From: Paraburkholderia sp. FT54
GTDB lineage: Bacteria > Pseudomonadota > Gammaproteobacteria > Burkholderiales > Burkholderiaceae
Assembly: GCF_031585635.1 (NCBI RefSeq)
Contig: NZ_CP134197.1
Location: 310,001 to 374,000, forward strand
Reading direction: 5' to 3'
Length of the DNA: 64,000 nucleotides
The notes beneath the pieces were generated by a model. That model made no database searches. It saw only the letters and a program-made list of their open reading frames with translations, and had not been told where the DNA came from. Made by a program: the position numbers and the translations under genes. Below, piece after piece: positions 17,843 through 27,060 of this stretch (position 1 is its first letter; every line of letters begins with the position of its first letter).

Positions 17843-18826
17843 TCATGCCTTCGCGCTGGCGGGTTTTGCCGGACTTGCGTTCGGAACTGGAGGTATGCGC
17901 TGCATCCGCTCACCGGCCATACGGCGCGTGACTAACGCGGCGAGTGCCACATCGGCAAGGCCGAAGCCGAGCGACTTGAATACAGTAATATCTCCGGTAA
18001 AGGCTCTAGTTTGGGTTGTTCCGCTCCCAACGGTGTGACCAAGCTCAACCACATTGTCCCAATCGACGATACCTGGCCGCGCCATCAGGAGATCCCCCGC
18101 TTCGAGTCGCGCCTGTTCTAGCGATTCGACGACGAGCATGCCGGCGCGGGCGAGCACCGTATCGTCGAGTTCACGCGTGTCCGGCTTGCTCGACCCAATC
18201 GCAGCGACGAACGCGCCCGGTTTCACGTGCTCGCCATCGAAGAGAGGCGTCGTGCTACGCGTAGCTGTCACGATTACATCGGCAGCCTGAACGGCTGCTT
18301 GCGCGGCGCTTGGTTCGAAACGTATGCCGGGAAAGCAATGTTGCATTTCCTCGACCGTCTCAGCGACGTGCTCGATACCGACGATCAACACGCGCTTGAT
18401 ACCGGAGTCTGCGGCGATAGCACGGATATGTGCCCTGGCCTGGAGGCCGGTGCCGAACACCGCGAGAACCCTCGCATCGGTTCGCGCGAACGCTTCGAAT
18501 GCAATGCGCGTGACTGCTGCGGTACGGTACTCGGTGAGCGCATCGCCGTGGACGATTGACAGCAGACGTCCATCGTCATTCGAAAAGAGCGGGATCACGA
18601 AATCGAACTTGCCTCTGTGAGTCGAATACACTTTCGCGCCGCACACGCCTGCGTTCGGCAGAATCGCTCCCATCGTGCTGAGCGTGATGTCGTCGCCCCT
18701 GGTTCTGACGCGCGGCTGAACCCGTGCCTGGCCCCTGCCATGTTCTTCCAGCGCGAGACGCAGTTCCTCAATCGCGTCGCGCATCGTGATGAGGCGGCGC
18801 ACGTCGTCGTCGGTAATGAAGTGCAT
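17843..18826 (-). CDS. Ornithine cyclodeaminase/mu-crystallin family protein
   Basis: The 327-residue protein has the family's N-terminal substrate part (SIVHGDALTEYRTAAVTRIA) and a Rossmann NAD(P) domain with VFGTGLQARAHIRA near residues 123-136. Members deaminate ornithine to proline, or reduce cyclic ketimines formed from amino acids, or interconvert other imino acids. It is the last gene of a minus-strand cluster with asparaginase and D-amino-acid dehydrogenase. That context suits a ketimine/imino-acid step, which is an inference. The C-terminal 20 residues are Pro/Ala-rich. Confidence 0.85.
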   Translation of the reverse strand: MHFITDDDVRRLITMRDAIEELRLALEEHGRGQARVQPRVRTRGDDITLSTMGAILPNAGVCGAKVYSTHRGKFDFVIPLFSNDDGRLLSIVHGDALTEYRTAAVTRIAFEAFARTDARVLAVFGTGLQARAHIRAIAADSGIKRVLIVGIEHVAETVEEMQHCFPGIRFEPSAAQAAVQAADVIVTATRSTTPLFDGEHVKPGAFVAAIGSSKPDTRELDDTVLARAGMLVVESLEQARLEAGDLLMARPGIVDWDNVVELGHTVGSGTTQTRAFTGDITVFKSLGFGLADVALAALVTRRMAGERMQRIPPVPNASPAKPASAKA

Positions 18827-18869
18827 GATGTGTGTTTTTTGTGTGGACCGTTGTGAAGAAGCACGCGCT

Positions 18870-19862
18870 TCAGTAACGCTCGAAGACAGCTTGCAACGCC
18901 TGCAAGTCGCGGGCTTGTGTCAGTGCCAGCATCAGAAGGATGCGGGCTTTTGAGGGAATCTGATCCTCGACGGTGAGCCAGCCGTAGGCGTCGTCGGGTT
19001 GCGCGCCGTTACGCAACACGATGCCACTGCCGGTGCGCGATGCGCGCACGACATGAACGCCTCGCCGGACAGCATCGCGCAGCGGCTCAATGAGATGTGC
19101 TGCGACGTTGCCGTTGCCGGTGCCCGCATAGATCAAACCTTGCGCGCGGGCGGTGATCGCGCTCACTGCTTCCGGTTCAAGCGCGCCGTAGGCGTAGACG
19201 ATGTCGACCTGGGGCAATGGCCCGAGCGTCTCGATCGACCACGGTGTCGCGAGCGTATGGGCACGCGATGGATGACGGTAGTAGCGTGGCTGACCTTCGA
19301 TCACGTAACCAAGCGGGCCGTACGGTGAGCGGAACGCCTCGATCTTGAAGCTGTTGCTCTTCGCAACGTCTCGTGCGGTGTGGATTTCGTCGTTGGCGAA
19401 CACGAGTGTGCCGAGGCCAACCGACGATGGGTGTGCAGCGACCGCGATCGCATCGTAGAGGTTCAGCGCCGCGTCGGAACTCATTGCCGACGGCGGGCGC
19501 ATCGAGCCAACCACCACCACCGGTTTGGCGCTCTTGAGCGTGAGATGAAGGAAGTACGCGGTCTCCTCGATCGTGTCGGTTCCGTGCGCGATCACAGCGC
19601 CATCGACGTCGTGTTGCGCGAGCAGTGTGGACACGCGCTTACCGATCGCGAGCAGATGCTCGTTACTGAAATTCTCGGAGCCGTTTTGCAGCAACTGCTC
19701 CGTGCGCAGATTCGCCAGCGCGCAGGCATGGGGAATCGTGCTGAGAATGTCACCAATGCCACGTACAGAACACTCGTATGCGGATGTGTTGTTGGCAGCC
19801 TTGCCCTGACCGGCAATCGTGCCGCCTGTGCCGATAACGATGATGTTGGCCTTTTCTGTCAT
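18870..19862 (-). CDS. L-asparaginase
   Basis: From ATG 19862 this gives 330 residues of the bacterial asparaginase/glutaminase family, hydrolysing asparagine to aspartate and ammonia. The two threonine motifs are intact: GTGGTIAG (Thr12) and HGTDTIEET (Thr95, Asp96), with VGSMRPPSAMSSDAALNLYDA further on. There is no signal peptide with either this start or the alternative GTG at 19898, so it should be cytoplasmic although the sequence resembles the periplasmic type II enzymes. It lies between dadA and the ornithine-cyclodeaminase-like gene. Confidence 0.9.
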   Translation of the reverse strand: MTEKANIIVIGTGGTIAGQGKAANNTSAYECSVRGIGDILSTIPHACALANLRTEQLLQNGSENFSNEHLLAIGKRVSTLLAQHDVDGAVIAHGTDTIEETAYFLHLTLKSAKPVVVVGSMRPPSAMSSDAALNLYDAIAVAAHPSSVGLGTLVFANDEIHTARDVAKSNSFKIEAFRSPYGPLGYVIEGQPRYYRHPSRAHTLATPWSIETLGPLPQVDIVYAYGALEPEAVSAITARAQGLIYAGTGNGNVAAHLIEPLRDAVRRGVHVVRASRTGSGIVLRNGAQPDDAYGWLTVEDQIPSKARILLMLALTQARDLQALQAVFERY

Positions 19863-19919
19863 GCGATGTCGATTATGTTGGGAGAGTGAGCGCGTCACGA
19901 AGCGCGTCGCCTCGCGGGT

Positions 19920-21170
19920 TCAATGCGAAAGAGCAAATGTGCTGCGCAGATCCTGGCCGTTGCTGTTTGCCAGCCACTGCGCCAGCAGTGCCGCCGAACC
20001 CGTCGCAAGGGTGAAGCCGAGCGCGCCATGGCCGACGTTGAGCCATAGATTGCGGTAGCGCGTCGGTCCGACGATCGGCGTGCCACGCGGCGTCGCGGGG
20101 CGCAACCCGGTCCATTCGTTATCCGGACAGGATCTGACGATGTCGGGATACATTGCAGCCGCCTCTGTTCGCAGCGTCACAAGGCGTGTGGGATCGGGCT
20201 CGAGCGAATAACCGTCGATATCGGCGATGCCCGCGACGCGCAGCCGCTTGCCAAGCCGCGCATACACTACTTTGCGGCTGAAGTCGGTGATGCTTACGTG
20301 GGGCGCAGCCGTCTGGGGTTGCAGGTCGAACGTCAGGCTGTAGCCTTTGAGCGGATAGACCGGTACACGGATGCAAACAGACTTCAGTAACCGGGCCGCA
20401 GCCGCGCCTGAGGCGACGACGACATGATCGGATGGGAGCGGCGCACCGCCGCTCCAGGCTTCGACACGGCCGCCCGATTCAGGCCTCAGACAATCGACCG
20501 ATGTGTTCATCAGGAACTGCACGCCGCGAGCGCGCAGCAGCGCTTCGAGGCTCTTGCAGAAGCGTTGGCAATCGGCCGTGTCCTCGCTTGGCGTATGGAT
20601 GCCGCCCGCGAGAGAAGGCCGCAGGTGCGCGAGCGTCGGTTCTAGCTCGACGCACGCGTCGGCGCTCAATGCCTGCTGTTCGCAGCCGAGTGTACGCTGG
20701 AATTCAAGCAGTTTGACCGCGCTCTGCATCGCACCCGCGTCACGATGCAGCACGAGCTTGCCGGAGCGGACGAAATCGAAGTCGAGTGAGGGTTCGGCGG
20801 CGATCAGTTCGTGAAGCAGTGTCCGGCTCAGGAACGACAGTGACAGCAGCTTGCGTGTCGTAAGTTCGCTCTGTTCGCGCGTGCATGCTGACAGAAACTG
20901 AAAGCACCAGCGCCACTGTTCGGTGCTCAGTTTCGGGCGAAAGCGCACCGGCGAGTCGCTGCGCGTGAGCCAGCGCGGCAGCTTCGAGACCACACCAGGG
21001 CCGGCTAGCGGCGCAACATAGCTATACGATAACTGGCCGCCGTTGCCGGAGCTGGTCTCGCTCGCCACCTCCGGATGCCGGTCCGCGATCGTGACCTCGT
21101 GGCCGGCCCGGCTCAGGTAATACGCGCTGGACAGACCAATGACGCCTGCACCGAGGATCAATATCCGCAT
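19920..21170 (-). CDS. dadA: D-amino acid dehydrogenase, DadA type
   Basis: The 416-residue flavoprotein begins with the FAD-binding GAGVIGLSSAYYLSRAG motif and has the DadA-type continuation (TSSGNGGQLSYSYVAPLAGPG) and C-terminal LWLNVGHGALGFTLATGSA. It oxidises D-amino acids to keto acids, passing electrons to the respiratory chain at the inner membrane. It is the first gene of a minus-strand cluster with asparaginase and the cyclodeaminase-like gene. A 36-bp element 100 bases upstream (21271-21306) recurs upstream of livJ. Confidence 0.9.
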   Translation of the reverse strand: MRILILGAGVIGLSSAYYLSRAGHEVTIADRHPEVASETSSGNGGQLSYSYVAPLAGPGVVSKLPRWLTRSDSPVRFRPKLSTEQWRWCFQFLSACTREQSELTTRKLLSLSFLSRTLLHELIAAEPSLDFDFVRSGKLVLHRDAGAMQSAVKLLEFQRTLGCEQQALSADACVELEPTLAHLRPSLAGGIHTPSEDTADCQRFCKSLEALLRARGVQFLMNTSVDCLRPESGGRVEAWSGGAPLPSDHVVVASGAAAARLLKSVCIRVPVYPLKGYSLTFDLQPQTAAPHVSITDFSRKVVYARLGKRLRVAGIADIDGYSLEPDPTRLVTLRTEAAAMYPDIVRSCPDNEWTGLRPATPRGTPIVGPTRYRNLWLNVGHGALGFTLATGSAALLAQWLANSNGQDLRSTFALSH

Positions 21171-21270
21171 ACTGCCGCACTCGCTTTTCTTCGTGTGTTT
21201 GCATGGAGGCCGTTTGCCGCAGATGCGTCATCAACCCGTCGACCGGACTGTACGGGGCCGTCGACGTCCC

Positions 21271-21306
21271 GGATTGCATCGATCTGCCCGAAAGTAGAAG
21301 AATCGC
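21271..21306 (-). promoter_or_regulatory. Shared operator element, dadA copy
   Basis: Read on the minus strand this contains GATTCTTCTA followed by GGCAGATCGATGCAATCC. It matches the element at 22520-22555 at 33 of 36 positions and has the same orientation relative to the downstream gene. It is a candidate binding site for the GlxA/AraC-type regulator encoded between the two copies. Confidence 0.65.
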
Positions 21307-21368
21307 GACAGGCACGTGTGAAACATGATGGTCGGCGTTGAGGGGCGGCGTTGAGCCGACCCGATGAA

Positions 21369-22448
21369 TCATGCGGCGGCGGTGCCCCGCGATGCGCGCA
21401 GCTTGCCGGGCGTCACGCCGTACGCCTCGCGAAACACGCGGATGAAATGCGCGGCGTCCGCGAATCCGCATTCGTAGGCGATGTCGGTGATCTTGCGGGT
21501 TGTATTGACGAGCATCCAGCGCGCGTAACGCAGGCGCGTGCGCCGGTAGAATTCGTTCGGTGATGCGTTCATCTCGGCCATGAACGCGCGTTCGAGATTG
21601 CGCACGCTGGTGCCGATCATCTTTGCGATGACTGCGATATTGAGTGGCGCTTCGAGGTTTTCTTCCATCAGCAGCACCGCGTGGCGCACGGTTGCATCTT
21701 CGACCGACAGGTAACCGAGCGCCGCGCGCCGCTCGACGAACGACGAGCCGCCCTGGCGGCTTACCGTCATCTGATGAATCACTTTCGATGCACGGTCGGG
21801 CCCACAGTGCAGACTGATCAGGCGCGCGGCCATTTCCACCACGGAAATGCCGCCTGCGCAGGTGATGCGGGCGCCGTCCATGAGGTAATCAGCATGCGTC
21901 ATTACGCGGAGCGCGGGAAACATACGCCGGTAATCGTCGAGGTGGAAGCTGTGCACGCAGGCAACGTGGTTTTCCATCAGACCCGCGCGCGCCAGCACGA
22001 AACTACCGGTGCACACGCCGACGAGCGGAATGCCCGCGTCGGCAGCCTGTTTCAGGTAGTCCCAGTAGCGCCGGTCGACCTGATCGAGATGTGGCAGCAG
22101 CCCGCCGATCACAACGAGATAGTCGAATTGCGCAACCTCTGGAAACGTGGACTGCGCCTTTACCACAATGCCGCAGCTCGCTTCGATCAATTCGCCCTGC
22201 GTGCCGACAATCGTCCAGAGACAGCGCAGCTGGCGGCTCTGATCGCCACGATCGGCTGCGTGACGCAGCGCATCACACAGGCCGCCCAGCGACAGCATCG
22301 GAAAGCGCGGCCACAGCAGGATGCCGACACTCAGTTCCGCGCCCGAACGGCTCGCCCGAGCCTCAAGGCTACGCGGCAATGCATCCAGTTGTTCGACCAG
22401 ATCGTGAGCGGTATCGGTCACTCGGGTGGGATCGGCGGCAGTCGGCAT
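21369..22448 (-). CDS. GlxA-type AraC-family regulator
   Basis: From ATG 22448 the protein has 359 residues. Residues about 30-200 form a DJ-1/PfpI-like class I amidotransferase fold (QFDYLVVIGGLLPH and GIPLVGVCTGSFVLARAG), and the last 100 form an AraC DNA-binding domain with two helix-turn-helix motifs (IAVIAKMIGTSVRNLERAF and ITDIAYECGFADAAHFIRVF). Such regulators control catabolism of amino acids and amines, for example arginine, carnitine or glycine betaine. It lies between the two copies of the 36-bp element, so it probably activates both the dadA cluster and the liv operon. Confidence 0.9.
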   Translation of the reverse strand: MPTAADPTRVTDTAHDLVEQLDALPRSLEARASRSGAELSVGILLWPRFPMLSLGGLCDALRHAADRGDQSRQLRCLWTIVGTQGELIEASCGIVVKAQSTFPEVAQFDYLVVIGGLLPHLDQVDRRYWDYLKQAADAGIPLVGVCTGSFVLARAGLMENHVACVHSFHLDDYRRMFPALRVMTHADYLMDGARITCAGGISVVEMAARLISLHCGPDRASKVIHQMTVSRQGGSSFVERRAALGYLSVEDATVRHAVLLMEENLEAPLNIAVIAKMIGTSVRNLERAFMAEMNASPNEFYRRTRLRYARWMLVNTTRKITDIAYECGFADAAHFIRVFREAYGVTPGKLRASRGTAAA

Positions 22449-22519
22449 GCGCAAACTCGTGGGCGGATAGCATGGATTATACGGTGACGCATTGCGAATC
22501 GCTGGCATGCGGCCTTGCC

Positions 22520-22555
22520 GCAATTCTTCTATTTTCCGGCAGATCGATGCAATCC
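22520..22555 (+). promoter_or_regulatory. Shared operator element, livJ copy
   Basis: This contains AATTCTTCTA then GGCAGATCGATGCAATCC, nearly identical to the dadA copy at 21271-21306. It lies 71 bases upstream of the regulator start and 185 bases upstream of livJ. Confidence 0.65.
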
Positions 22556-22740
22556 CAACGTATTGTGGCTGCATAAATTCAACCCCGCTAACGACCGGCG
22601 CCGCATTGTGAGACACAAACGATCCGGCGATGGCAGGAACACTGCCGGCATTGCAGCGGCAGACGGCCGAGTGTTTCCGATCGGCGGACGGCCATGGCCG
22701 TCCGCCCCCGGCCAACCACAACTCTTTTTTTGGGTGAAGC

Positions 22741-23895
22741 ATGAGCAAAAGCACAACTTTGGGTCGCGGCATGGCGACCGTCGGCATTCTGGGGACATTG
22801 GCGGCCGCTGCAGTGGGCGTCGCCCGTGCCGACGAGATGGTGAAGATCGGCGAGGCCGCGCCCGTGACGGGGCCGGCCTCATATCTCGGCAAAGACACCG
22901 AGAACGGCGCCCGCCTTGCGATTGAGGAGATCAATCAGGCGGGCCTCGTGATCGGCGGAAAGAAGGTGACGCTGGTCTTCGACGCGCAGGACGATGCGGG
23001 CGACCCGCGTCAGGCCACCCAGGTCGCGCAGAAGCTGGTGGATGACAAGGTCGTTGCGGTGGTCGGCCACATGCAGTCCGGCTCGACGATTCCGGCGTCG
23101 AAGATCTACAGCGATGCAGGCATCGCGCAAGTGTCACCGTCGGCGACGAATCCGGCTTATACGCAGCAGGGCTTCAAGACCACCTATCGCGTAGTCGCCA
23201 CCGATGCACAGCAAGGGCCGACGCTCGCCGACTACGCAGCGAAAACGCTGAAAGTAAAGAAGGTCGCCATCGTCGACGACTCGACCGCATACGGCCAGGG
23301 TCTTGCGGTCGAATTCGAAAAGCAGGCAAAAGCCAACGGCATCACGGTCCTGTCGCACGACGCGAGCACCGACAAGGCCGTCGATTTCCGCGCGATTCTC
23401 ACCAAGATCAAGGGCGAAAAGCCGGACGTGATCATGTATGGCGGCCTCGATGGCACGGGTGGCCCGTTCGCGAAACAGGCCAAGCAGTTGGGTATCGCGG
23501 TGAAAGTGCTGGCCGGAGACGGCTTGTGCGCCGACGACCTCGCGAAACTCGCCGGCGATGCGGCCGACAACGTAATCTGCTCGATTGCTGGCGCGCCACT
23601 GCTGAAGATGGCCGAAGGTCCGGCGTTCGTCGAGCGCTACAAGAAGCGCTTCGGTTACGCACCGGTTCTGAACTCACCGTTTGCATACGACGCGGTGGGT
23701 GTCATCGTCGATGCGATGAAGCGCGCACAATCAACCGAGCCAGCGAAAATCCTCGCTGCGATGCCTGCCACCAATCATCAGGGGGTGCTCGGCGAGACGC
23801 AGTTCGATTCGAAGGGCGATCTGCGGCACGGCGTGATTTCGCTGTACAGGTACGTCGGCGGCAAGCAGGCGCTGCTCGACGTTGTGGAGAAATAG
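22741..23895 (+). CDS. livJ: Branched-chain-type amino acid binding protein
   Basis: The 384-residue protein has a signal peptide (about 30 residues, ending GVARA) and the periplasmic binding fold of the LivJ/LivK family (VKIGEAAPVTGPASYLGKD at the mature N-terminus, FVERYKKRFGYAP near the C-terminus). It captures an amino acid in the periplasm for the downstream permease. Its true ligand may not be leucine/isoleucine/valine, because its regulator and partner genes point to other amino acids. A strong terminator follows the gene, so it should be expressed above the permease genes. Confidence 0.92.
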   Translation: MSKSTTLGRGMATVGILGTLAAAAVGVARADEMVKIGEAAPVTGPASYLGKDTENGARLAIEEINQAGLVIGGKKVTLVFDAQDDAGDPRQATQVAQKLVDDKVVAVVGHMQSGSTIPASKIYSDAGIAQVSPSATNPAYTQQGFKTTYRVVATDAQQGPTLADYAAKTLKVKKVAIVDDSTAYGQGLAVEFEKQAKANGITVLSHDASTDKAVDFRAILTKIKGEKPDVIMYGGLDGTGGPFAKQAKQLGIAVKVLAGDGLCADDLAKLAGDAADNVICSIAGAPLLKMAEGPAFVERYKKRFGYAPVLNSPFAYDAVGVIVDAMKRAQSTEPAKILAAMPATNHQGVLGETQFDSKGDLRHGVISLYRYVGGKQALLDVVEK

Positions 23896-23960
23896 ACCGG
23901 TCCTGGCGGTAGTTGTTGTTGTACCCGTATCAATCTGTCTCCAGTTTGGTCGTTGCTGAG

Positions 23961-23994
23961 CGGCACGGGAGCGTGATCCCTGTGCCGTTTTTTT
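23961..23994 (+). terminator. Rho-independent terminator between livJ and livH
   Basis: CGGCACGGGA and TCCCTGTGCCG pair over ten base pairs with one bulged T and a six-base loop, followed by a run of seven T. It lies 65 bases after the livJ stop and 94 before livH. Partial read-through would give the usual excess of binding protein over membrane components. Confidence 0.85.
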
Positions 23995-24088
23995 ATGACG
24001 TCGCGATTCCGAGGCGCACATGGAACCCGTTCGCACCGCCGCGCATTAGCGGGAACGGAGGTTCACAGAGATATAAGGAGAAGGAGAC

Positions 24089-25039
24089 ATGGATATCTTC
24101 ATCCAGCAGATCCTGAACGGACTGGTGCTTGGCAGCGTTTATGCCATCATCGCACTGGGCTATACGATGGTTTACGGCATCCTGGGCATCATCAACTTCG
24201 CTCACGGCGACGTGTTGATGGTCGGCGCGATGGTCGCGCTTTCCGCCATAGGCGTGCTGCAGAACCACTTCCCCGGCCTCGGCAACGTGCCGACGCTGAT
24301 CATCGCGCTGATCATCGCGGCAGTGGTTTGCTCGCTGGTCGGCTACACGATCGAGCGCGTGGCCTACCGGCCGTTGCGTAAAGCGCCGCGTCTCGCCCCG
24401 CTGATCACCGCGATCGGGGCGTCGATCCTCTTGCAGACCCTTGCGATGATGATCTGGTCGCGCAACCCGCTGCCGTTCCCGCAGCTGTTGCCCACCGACC
24501 CGATCAACGTGATCAAGGCCACCGACACGACGCCGGGCGCCGTGATCTCGATGACCGAAATCGTGATCATCGTGGTGGCGTTCCTCGTGATGGGCGGACT
24601 GCTGCTGCTCGTGCACAAGACCAAGCTCGGCCGCGCGATGCGTGCGATCGCCGAGAACCCGGGCGTCGCGAGCCTGATGGGCGTGAACCCGAACTTCGTG
24701 ATTTCGGCGACCTTCATGATCGGCTCGGCGCTTGCCGCACTGGCCGGCGTGATGATCGCGTCCGAATACGGCAACGCACACTTCTACATGGGCTTCATCC
24801 CCGGCCTGAAGGCCTTTACCGCGGCGGTGCTGGGCGGTATCGGCAATCTCGGCGGCGCGATGGTGGGCGGTGTGATCCTCGGCCTGATCGAACAGTTGGG
24901 TGCGGGCTACATCGGCAACCTCACCGGCGGTGTGTTCGGCAGTAACTACCAGGACGTGTTCGCCTTCATTGTGCTGATCGTCGTGCTGGTGTTCCGTCCG
25001 TCGGGTCTGCTCGGTGAACGTGTTGCGGATCGGGCGTAA
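24089..25039 (+). CDS. livH: Branched-chain-type amino acid permease LivH
   Basis: The 316-residue protein starts MDIFIQQILNGLVLGSVYAI, the hallmark of LivH, and has about eight membrane segments with the conserved MVYGILGIINFAHGD and GNLGGAMVGGVILGLIEQLG. It forms the translocation path with LivM in the inner membrane. A GGAGAAGGAG ribosome binding site lies before the ATG. It has the family's usual length. Confidence 0.93.
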   Translation: MDIFIQQILNGLVLGSVYAIIALGYTMVYGILGIINFAHGDVLMVGAMVALSAIGVLQNHFPGLGNVPTLIIALIIAAVVCSLVGYTIERVAYRPLRKAPRLAPLITAIGASILLQTLAMMIWSRNPLPFPQLLPTDPINVIKATDTTPGAVISMTEIVIIVVAFLVMGGLLLLVHKTKLGRAMRAIAENPGVASLMGVNPNFVISATFMIGSALAALAGVMIASEYGNAHFYMGFIPGLKAFTAAVLGGIGNLGGAMVGGVILGLIEQLGAGYIGNLTGGVFGSNYQDVFAFIVLIVVLVFRPSGLLGERVADRA

Positions 25040-25058
25040 TCGAAGGGGACACTAGAAC

Positions 25059-26228
25059 ATGACTTCCATTCAACGAATTGAACCTTCGACAACACTGATG
25101 CCTGAGAGGAATCCTGCAAATCGTCGGATCGTCGGTATCCTGACTGCGGCACTCGTTGCTGCCGCGCCCATGATCATCGGCGCGGCCGGCGGCAACTACT
25201 GGGTCCGCGTGCTCGACTTCGCGATGCTGTACGTAATGCTCGCGCTGGGCCTGAACGTGGTGGTCGGCTTCGCCGGCCTGCTGGACCTGGGCTACATCGC
25301 GTTCTACGCGATCGGCGCCTACACGGCTGCCTTGCTGAGTTCGCCGCACCTCGCGACACAGTTCGGGTGGATCGCGCATCTGGCTCCGAACGGGCTGCAC
25401 GTACCGATCTGGATCATCGTGCCGATCGCGATGTCGTTCGCGGCGTTCTTCGGGATCGTGCTCGGTGCGCCGACCCTGCGTCTGCGCGGCGACTACCTCG
25501 CGATCGTGACCCTGGGCTTCGGGGAAATCGTGCGGATCTTCCTGAACAACCTCGACCGTCCGGTGAACATCACCAACGGCCCGAAGGGGATCACGGGGAT
25601 CGATCCGGTGCAGGCGGGCGGCTTCAGCCTCGCGCAGACGCACTCGCTGTTCGGCTTCCAGTTCCCGTCGGTGTACTCGTACTACTACCTGTTCGTGCTG
25701 TGCGCGCTGTTCGTGATCTGGACCTGCACGCGTCTGCAGCACTCGCGTATCGGCCGTGCATGGGCCGCCATCCGTGAAGACGAAATCGCCGCGAAGGCCA
25801 TGGGCATCAACACCCGCAACGTGAAGCTGCTGGCGTTCGCGATGGGTGCGTCGTTCGGCGGCCTGTCGGGCGCGATGTTCGGCTCGTTCCAGGGCTTCGT
25901 GTCGCCGGAATCGTTCACGTTCTGGGAATCGGTGGTGGTGCTGGCGTGCGTGGTGCTCGGCGGCATGGGCCATATTCCTGGCGTGATTCTCGGTGCGGTG
26001 CTGCTCGCGGTGTTCCCGGAATTCCTGCGCTCGACGATGGGTCCGCTGCAGAACATGATCTTCGGCCACGAAATCGTCGATACCGAAGTGATCCGTCAAC
26101 TGCTCTACGGTCTCGCGATGGTCGTGATCATGCTGTATCGCTCGGAAGGCCTGTGGCCGTCACCGAAGCACGAAGACAAGATTGCGAAACTGGCGAAACG
26201 CAGCGGCAAGAAGCCGGTGCGCGCCTGA
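25059..26228 (+). CDS. livM: Branched-chain-type amino acid permease LivM
   Basis: The 389-residue protein has about nine membrane segments with the LivM blocks LGLNVVVGFAGLLDLGYIAF, RLRGDYLAIVTLGFGEIVRI and GGMGHIPGVILGAVLLAVFP. It pairs with LivH. It lies 19 bases after livH. The last 25 residues are basic and cytoplasmic. Confidence 0.93.
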   Translation: MTSIQRIEPSTTLMPERNPANRRIVGILTAALVAAAPMIIGAAGGNYWVRVLDFAMLYVMLALGLNVVVGFAGLLDLGYIAFYAIGAYTAALLSSPHLATQFGWIAHLAPNGLHVPIWIIVPIAMSFAAFFGIVLGAPTLRLRGDYLAIVTLGFGEIVRIFLNNLDRPVNITNGPKGITGIDPVQAGGFSLAQTHSLFGFQFPSVYSYYYLFVLCALFVIWTCTRLQHSRIGRAWAAIREDEIAAKAMGINTRNVKLLAFAMGASFGGLSGAMFGSFQGFVSPESFTFWESVVVLACVVLGGMGHIPGVILGAVLLAVFPEFLRSTMGPLQNMIFGHEIVDTEVIRQLLYGLAMVVIMLYRSEGLWPSPKHEDKIAKLAKRSGKKPVRA

Positions 26229-26247
26229 GCCTCGCTGGAGAAATCAC

Positions 26248-27060
26248 ATGCGCGATAACGTAAGCAACAACGTGGGCACCGGTTCGGGCAGCGATCAGAT
26301 CCGCCTGTCGGTGAAGGGCGTCAACAAGCGTTTCGGCGGCTTGCAGGCGCTGTCCGAGGTCGGCCTGCAAATCAAGGCCGGCCAGATCTACGGCCTGATC
26401 GGCCCGAACGGGGCCGGCAAGACAACCTTCTTCAACGTGATCACGGGTCTGTACACGCCGGATTCGGGCGAATTCAAGCTCGACGGCGAGAACTACACGC
26501 CGACCGCGGTGTATCAGGTGGCGAAGGCGGGCATTGCGCGCACGTTCCAGAACATTCGTCTGTTCGGCGGCATGACCGCGCTGGAGAACGTGATGGTCGG
26601 GCGCCACGTGCGCACCAGGCACGGCCTGCTCGGCGCGGTGTTCCAGACGCCGGCCGAACGCAAGGAAGAACGCGAGATCAAGGAACGCGCAATTGAACTG
26701 CTGGAGTACGTCGGCATCGCGCAGTACGCGGACTACACGTCGCGCAATCTGTCGTATGGCCACCAGCGTCGTCTGGAAATCGCCCGCGCATTGGCGACGG
26801 ACCCGAAGCTGCTCGCGCTCGACGAACCGGCGGCCGGCATGAACGCGACGGAAAAGGTCGAGCTGACCAAGCTGCTCGACAAGATCCGCGCGGACGGCAG
26901 GACGATCCTGCTGATCGAACACGATGTGAAACTCGTGATGGGTCTGTGCAACCAGATGACGGTGCTCGACTACGGCAAGGTGATTGCGCAAGGTCTGCCT
27001 TCAGACGTACAGAAGGATCCGAAGGTGATCGAAGCTTATCTGGGTGCGGGGGTCCACTAA
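26248..27060 (+). CDS. livG: Liv ABC transporter ATPase LivG
   Basis: From ATG 26248, preceded by GGAG, the protein has 270 residues. Motifs are Walker A GPNGAGKTT, the family ARTFQNIRLF block, signature LSYGHQRRLEIARAL, Walker B KLLALDEPAAGMN and the switch His in LLIEHDVKLVMGLC. It is one of two ATPases energising LivHM. The stop codon overlaps the livF start. Confidence 0.95.
   Translation: MRDNVSNNVGTGSGSDQIRLSVKGVNKRFGGLQALSEVGLQIKAGQIYGLIGPNGAGKTTFFNVITGLYTPDSGEFKLDGENYTPTAVYQVAKAGIARTFQNIRLFGGMTALENVMVGRHVRTRHGLLGAVFQTPAERKEEREIKERAIELLEYVGIAQYADYTSRNLSYGHQRRLEIARALATDPKLLALDEPAAGMNATEKVELTKLLDKIRADGRTILLIEHDVKLVMGLCNQMTVLDYGKVIAQGLPSDVQKDPKVIEAYLGAGVH

Noticed and set aside
24966..26099. 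377-codon minus-strand frame opposite livM
   Set aside because: LivM is clear on the other strand; this frame is His/Arg/Glu-rich shadow sequence.
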